From Prolixibacteraceae bacterium (GTDB lineage Bacteria > Bacteroidota > Bacteroidia > Bacteroidales > Prolixibacteraceae): 16,968 nt of DNA. Below, in pieces: positions 14,811 through 16,968 of the stretch. Location of the stretch: contig DPCJ01000015.1 of the NCBI GenBank assembly GCA_003516705.1, forward strand, positions 1-16,968. The letters run 5' to 3'. The position numbers and the translations under genes are program-made. Each line of letters starts with the position of its first letter. Within the stretch, counting starts at the first letter, position 1. Under the pieces are notes generated by a model that searched no databases, was not told the origin of the DNA, and saw only the letters and a list, made by a program, of their open reading frames with translations.

Positions 14811-15590
14811 ATGAAAGAAAAGAAATTTTATAAAAACATTCAGAAAGTATTGGATGGTTTGCCCGAGAATTTCAGTATTCTGGAAGAACAGATTGATATT
14901 GAAGTGCAGATGAAATACTTTGATTTTGCGCGGAAACTCAGAACAGCCGGACGGGCATCGGATTGTTTTGAACATCGGGATGAGCTATTTCTTGACAACA
15001 TTAGTTTTGAACGGAAGCGCGAAATACTCGTAATTATTGCTGCGATCGACGATGTGAAGGCTTTTCGTACCATCGAGCGGTTTGTAAAAGAAAGTTCGGG
15101 GGAAATTTACCAATGGGCAGTTCTTGCGATGCAGGAAAGCCGGATGTTATTGCAAAGCTCACTGCTCGATGAGCAGCAGGTTTTTATTTCAACCGGGCTG
15201 GGGGGTAAAGGTCAGAAATTGAGGTATTATGTGGTTTTTATTAATAAAAAGCCCGATGGAATGCTGAATCGGACACAGCAAAAATTATTAAAAGATGAAT
15301 TGCTTACCGAGCTAAAGTCGAACGATGGGGAATTTGAAACCATTGATTTTACTGAAGGTTTCTCCACCGCCTTAGTAATGCTGCCTTTGCAAACCGATTT
15401 AAAGAATGTTTTCAGAAATATTATTGAGGAGTGTAATCAATATGGTGATTTTCTGAACGATGATATGATTTTAACCAATGTAAAAATGTTATCGCGAAGT
15501 GAAATTACTGAAATGTTGCAGAGCGGTCAGGTTTCAGATTTTGAAGACGCCGAGGAGTGGAATGAAATGGATGACGACGACGAAGATTAG
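14811..15590 (+). CDS. unrecognised conserved-looking protein with acidic tail
   Basis: A 259-residue protein I do not recognise. It has no signal peptide and no membrane segment, so it is probably cytoplasmic. The first 130 residues look alpha-helical, with a repeat-like helical segment (REILVIIAAIDDVKAFRTIERFV, QWAVLAMQESRMLL) that could be HEAT-type. A glycine-rich turn ISTGLGGKGQKLRYYVVFI follows at about residues 129-147 and looks like a conserved core. After a second mixed region the protein ends in a very acidic tail (about 15 Asp/Glu in the last 25 residues). The start follows from the promoter at 14764-14793. It is transcribed away from feoB and stands alone, with the tRNA gene about 100 bases downstream. 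Codon use looks like its neighbours. No function can be assigned. Confidence 0.8.
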   Translation: MKEKKFYKNIQKVLDGLPENFSILEEQIDIEVQMKYFDFARKLRTAGRASDCFEHRDELFLDNISFERKREILVIIAAIDDVKAFRTIERFVKESSGEIYQWAVLAMQESRMLLQSSLLDEQQVFISTGLGGKGQKLRYYVVFINKKPDGMLNRTQQKLLKDELLTELKSNDGEFETIDFTEGFSTALVMLPLQTDLKNVFRNIIEECNQYGDFLNDDMILTNVKMLSRSEITEMLQSGQVSDFEDAEEWNEMDDDDED

Positions 15591-15660
15591 TAACAGAAAT
15601 TTGCTTTTATATCATCTTCGATAAAATTTACGCCTATCAGATTTTATTTGCAAAAAGTAT

Positions 15661-15668
15661 TATATTTG
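15661..15668 (+). promoter_or_regulatory. -7 box of the tRNA-Arg promoter
   Basis: TATATTTG, an exact TAnnTTTG match, 26 bases before the tRNA. Transcription would start near 15674, leaving a 5' leader of about 20 bases for removal by RNase P. No well-placed TTTG -33 box is seen; a TTTG at 15647-15650 is too close, with only 10 bases between. Confidence 0.55.
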
Positions 15669-15694
15669 CACCGCTTTTAAAGCAAACAGTAAAT

Positions 15695-15767
15695 GGCCCT
15701 GTAGCTTAATGGATAGAGCATCTGACTACGGATCAGAAGGTTGGGGGTTCGAGTCTCTCCAGGGTCA
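15695..15767 (+). tRNA. tRNA-Arg (anticodon ACG)
   Basis: A complete 73-base cloverleaf. The acceptor stem GGCCCTG pairs with CAGGGTC (one G-U) and is followed by discriminator A. The anticodon stem TCTGA/TCAGA encloses the loop CTACGGA, so the anticodon is ACG (arginine, CGN codons; A34 would be deaminated to inosine by TadA). The T arm has GGGGG/CTCTC around TTCGAGT. The CCA end is not encoded. It has its own -7 box upstream and a hairpin terminator directly downstream, so it is a single-gene unit. Confidence 0.97.
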
Positions 15768-15770
15768 CAA

Positions 15771-15797
15771 AAAAAGCCGCTTTTAGCGGCTTTTTTT
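15771..15797. terminator. bidirectional terminator after the tRNA
   Basis: AAAAAGCCGC (15771-15780), loop TTTTA, then GCGGCTTTTT (15786-15795) running on into further T. The stem has five GC-rich pairs extended by A-T pairs, with an A-tract on one side and a T-tract on the other, so it can end the tRNA transcript rightward and the protease transcript leftward. It starts three bases past the tRNA and lies 27 bases beyond the protease stop codon. Confidence 0.9.
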
Positions 15798-15823
15798 ATT
15801 TTCCATGAATTTTATTTATTCGG

Positions 15824-16968
15824 TTACTCAATTTTCAACAAAGTTTTGTCGAATCCTTCAAATAATATCTCGCGTTTGTTTTTGTCGTATTTAGAAAATC
15901 CACGGTCGATAATTGTAAAATTCGACGGTTTAACAGCACTTTTTGCAGCAAGTATTTCTACTCCGGTAATGTTTTCGATGGTTTTCTTTAACATAGTTTC
16001 TTCTTTGCTACCCAACGGGATGGTCGAAAGAAGATCGTCTTCAACAGCAATGTCAGGTGCAAAACCCTCTTTGAAATCTGTAACACCCTGCGAATTGGCA
16101 TATTTTAGTATAATTGGCTGAACACCCCAGTTGTCAATTTCCTTGTAATAGCTTATACTTTCGTAAAAATCTTCTGGTTTCAAAGTAATTGAGGCTGTGT
16201 ATTTTCCATAGGTGGTTTCGCCAACTGTAGTTACACTCATGTATGGTTTTAATCCGGTAATCGTGAGTTCTGATGCCGATGCAGTTCCCTGTCCGGTTAT
16301 CACCCAGAGTTTGTTTAGACCCATTTTATATGGTACAGTATCAACAAAATTTATCCCCAATTGTTCTGTTGCATTTTCACTTTGCCAGTATGCCTGGTAT
16401 TTATCATTCCACTGAAATTTTACCAGTGTTTTTTGTCCGTTAACCACATCTATTGGCGCTAATGAACTGCAAAGATGTTGTGCTGCAGTGGTTGTTCCAC
16501 CCGGATTATAGCGTAAATCGAGAATAACATCGGTAACCTGGTTATCCATAAAGTGTTGGATGACCGAATCGAGGCTTGTATTGTAGTTGCCAATATATTG
16601 CGCATAAAACAAGTATCCGATTTTTTTCCCGCCGTGCTCAATAATGTTTGTAAACTGAACTGGATTAAGATTTAATTCAAGAGCGGTCATGGATGCTGTT
16701 TTTGAATTAACAATTCCGGTGTTTTCCATGTATTGACCAAACTCACAATTAAGTGAAGTACTGGTTAAAAGCTCCATGTAATTATCTATTGTAATGTCTG
16801 CCCCATTCAATTTGTGAATAATGTCCCCACGTTTAAATCCGGCAAGCGCTGCAGGAGTATTAGGATAAACAAATTCTACAAGTCCAACAATTTTAACCAT
16901 TTGTTGATCGGCATAGGAGAAAGTCAATGACCATCCATATGAAGTTTCTTTGCCCTCAAAACTTCCTT
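15824..16968 (-). CDS. S41 family (CtpA-like) peptidase with PDZ domain, partial
   Basis: The C-terminal 381 residues of a C-terminal-processing-type serine protease; the frame stays open to the right edge, so the start lies outside. A TTG at 16927 is not the start, because the frame continues upstream in GSFEGKETSYGWS. Counting from that TTG codon, a PDZ domain covers about residues 12-60 (NTPAALAGFKRGDIIHKLNG). The S41 domain covers about 100-295, with LDLRYNPGG at 137-145, the nucleophile Ser217 in GTASASE and Lys242 in ETTYGKYT. The 25-residue Ser-Lys spacing equals that of plant and algal CtpA, so the catalytic dyad is intact. Family members act in the periplasm or outer envelope, and in Bacteroidota often as lipoproteins; whether this one has a lipobox cannot be seen. 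It converges on the tRNA and shares its terminator. Confidence 0.92.
   Translation of the reverse strand, partial: GSFEGKETSYGWSLTFSYADQQMVKIVGLVEFVYPNTPAALAGFKRGDIIHKLNGADITIDNYMELLTSTSLNCEFGQYMENTGIVNSKTASMTALELNLNPVQFTNIIEHGGKKIGYLFYAQYIGNYNTSLDSVIQHFMDNQVTDVILDLRYNPGGTTTAAQHLCSSLAPIDVVNGQKTLVKFQWNDKYQAYWQSENATEQLGINFVDTVPYKMGLNKLWVITGQGTASASELTITGLKPYMSVTTVGETTYGKYTASITLKPEDFYESISYYKEIDNWGVQPIILKYANSQGVTDFKEGFAPDIAVEDDLLSTIPLGSKEETMLKKTIENITGVEILAAKSAVKPSNFTIIDRGFSKYDKNKREILFEGFDKTLLKIE

Noticed and set aside
15741..16121. Rightward open frame overlapping the tRNA 3' half and the protease gene
   Set aside because: It begins inside a tRNA and runs antisense to a clear S41 protease; the translation shows no family features.
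1..16968. CRISPR arrays, insertion sequences, prophage or toxin-antitoxin modules
   Set aside because: No regular direct repeats, transposase or integrase motifs, or paired small toxin/antitoxin frames were seen on either strand.

Overview
This is an ordinary, densely coded chromosomal segment from a member of the phylum Bacteroidota, most likely class Bacteroidia (the order, perhaps Marinilabiliales or Bacteroidales, is a guess). The evidence for the phylum is a short primary sigma factor without region 1.1, several exact copies of the Bacteroidota -7 promoter box TAnnTTTG, start codons without Shine-Dalgarno sequences, a fused FeoA-FeoB iron transporter followed by a small Cys-rich partner, and a threonine operon in which a phosphoglycerate-mutase-like protein sits where homoserine kinase is expected. 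I see no mobile element, CRISPR array, rRNA, or clear sign of horizontal transfer. Base composition looks even and moderately AT-rich by eye.

Layout. 1-179: a possible leftward promoter at the edge, then a strong hairpin terminator. 180-3387 (minus strand): a tightly packed four-gene operon read leftward, encoding a secreted TPR/SPOR-like protein, ClpS, a short NfeD protein and the flotillin-like FloA. 3388-3539: divergent control region with a palindrome and a promoter for bcp. 3540-5046 (plus): bcp peroxiredoxin and recA, closed by a hairpin and T-run. 5133-10222 (plus): threonine operon, thrA (aspartokinase/homoserine dehydrogenase), a probable homoserine kinase of the phosphoglycerate mutase superfamily, and thrC. 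10321-11847 (plus): rpoD and rpe. 11849-14538 (minus): feoAB fusion and its small Cys-rich partner, meeting rpe tail to tail with a 1-base gap. 14539-14810: divergent promoters. 14811-15590 (plus): an unrecognised 259-residue protein with an acidic tail. 15695-15767: tRNA-Arg(ACG) with promoter and terminator. 15824-16968 (minus): an S41 C-terminal-processing-type protease cut by the right edge.

How the genes work together. The thr genes cover aspartate phosphorylation, homoserine formation, homoserine phosphorylation and threonine formation; only aspartate-semialdehyde dehydrogenase is not encoded here. The feo genes give GTP-dependent ferrous iron uptake. The FloA/NfeD pair is a membrane-microdomain module, here co-transcribed with the N-degron adaptor ClpS and a secreted SPOR-like protein, which is the most thought-provoking arrangement in the window. 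RpoD is the factor expected to read the TAnnTTTG promoters seen here.

I did not find a clearly new biological system. The best leads are the ClpS-NfeD-FloA operon, the non-canonical homoserine kinase, the hairpin between recA and thrA, and the unrecognised protein at 14811 with its promoter overlapping an inverted repeat.
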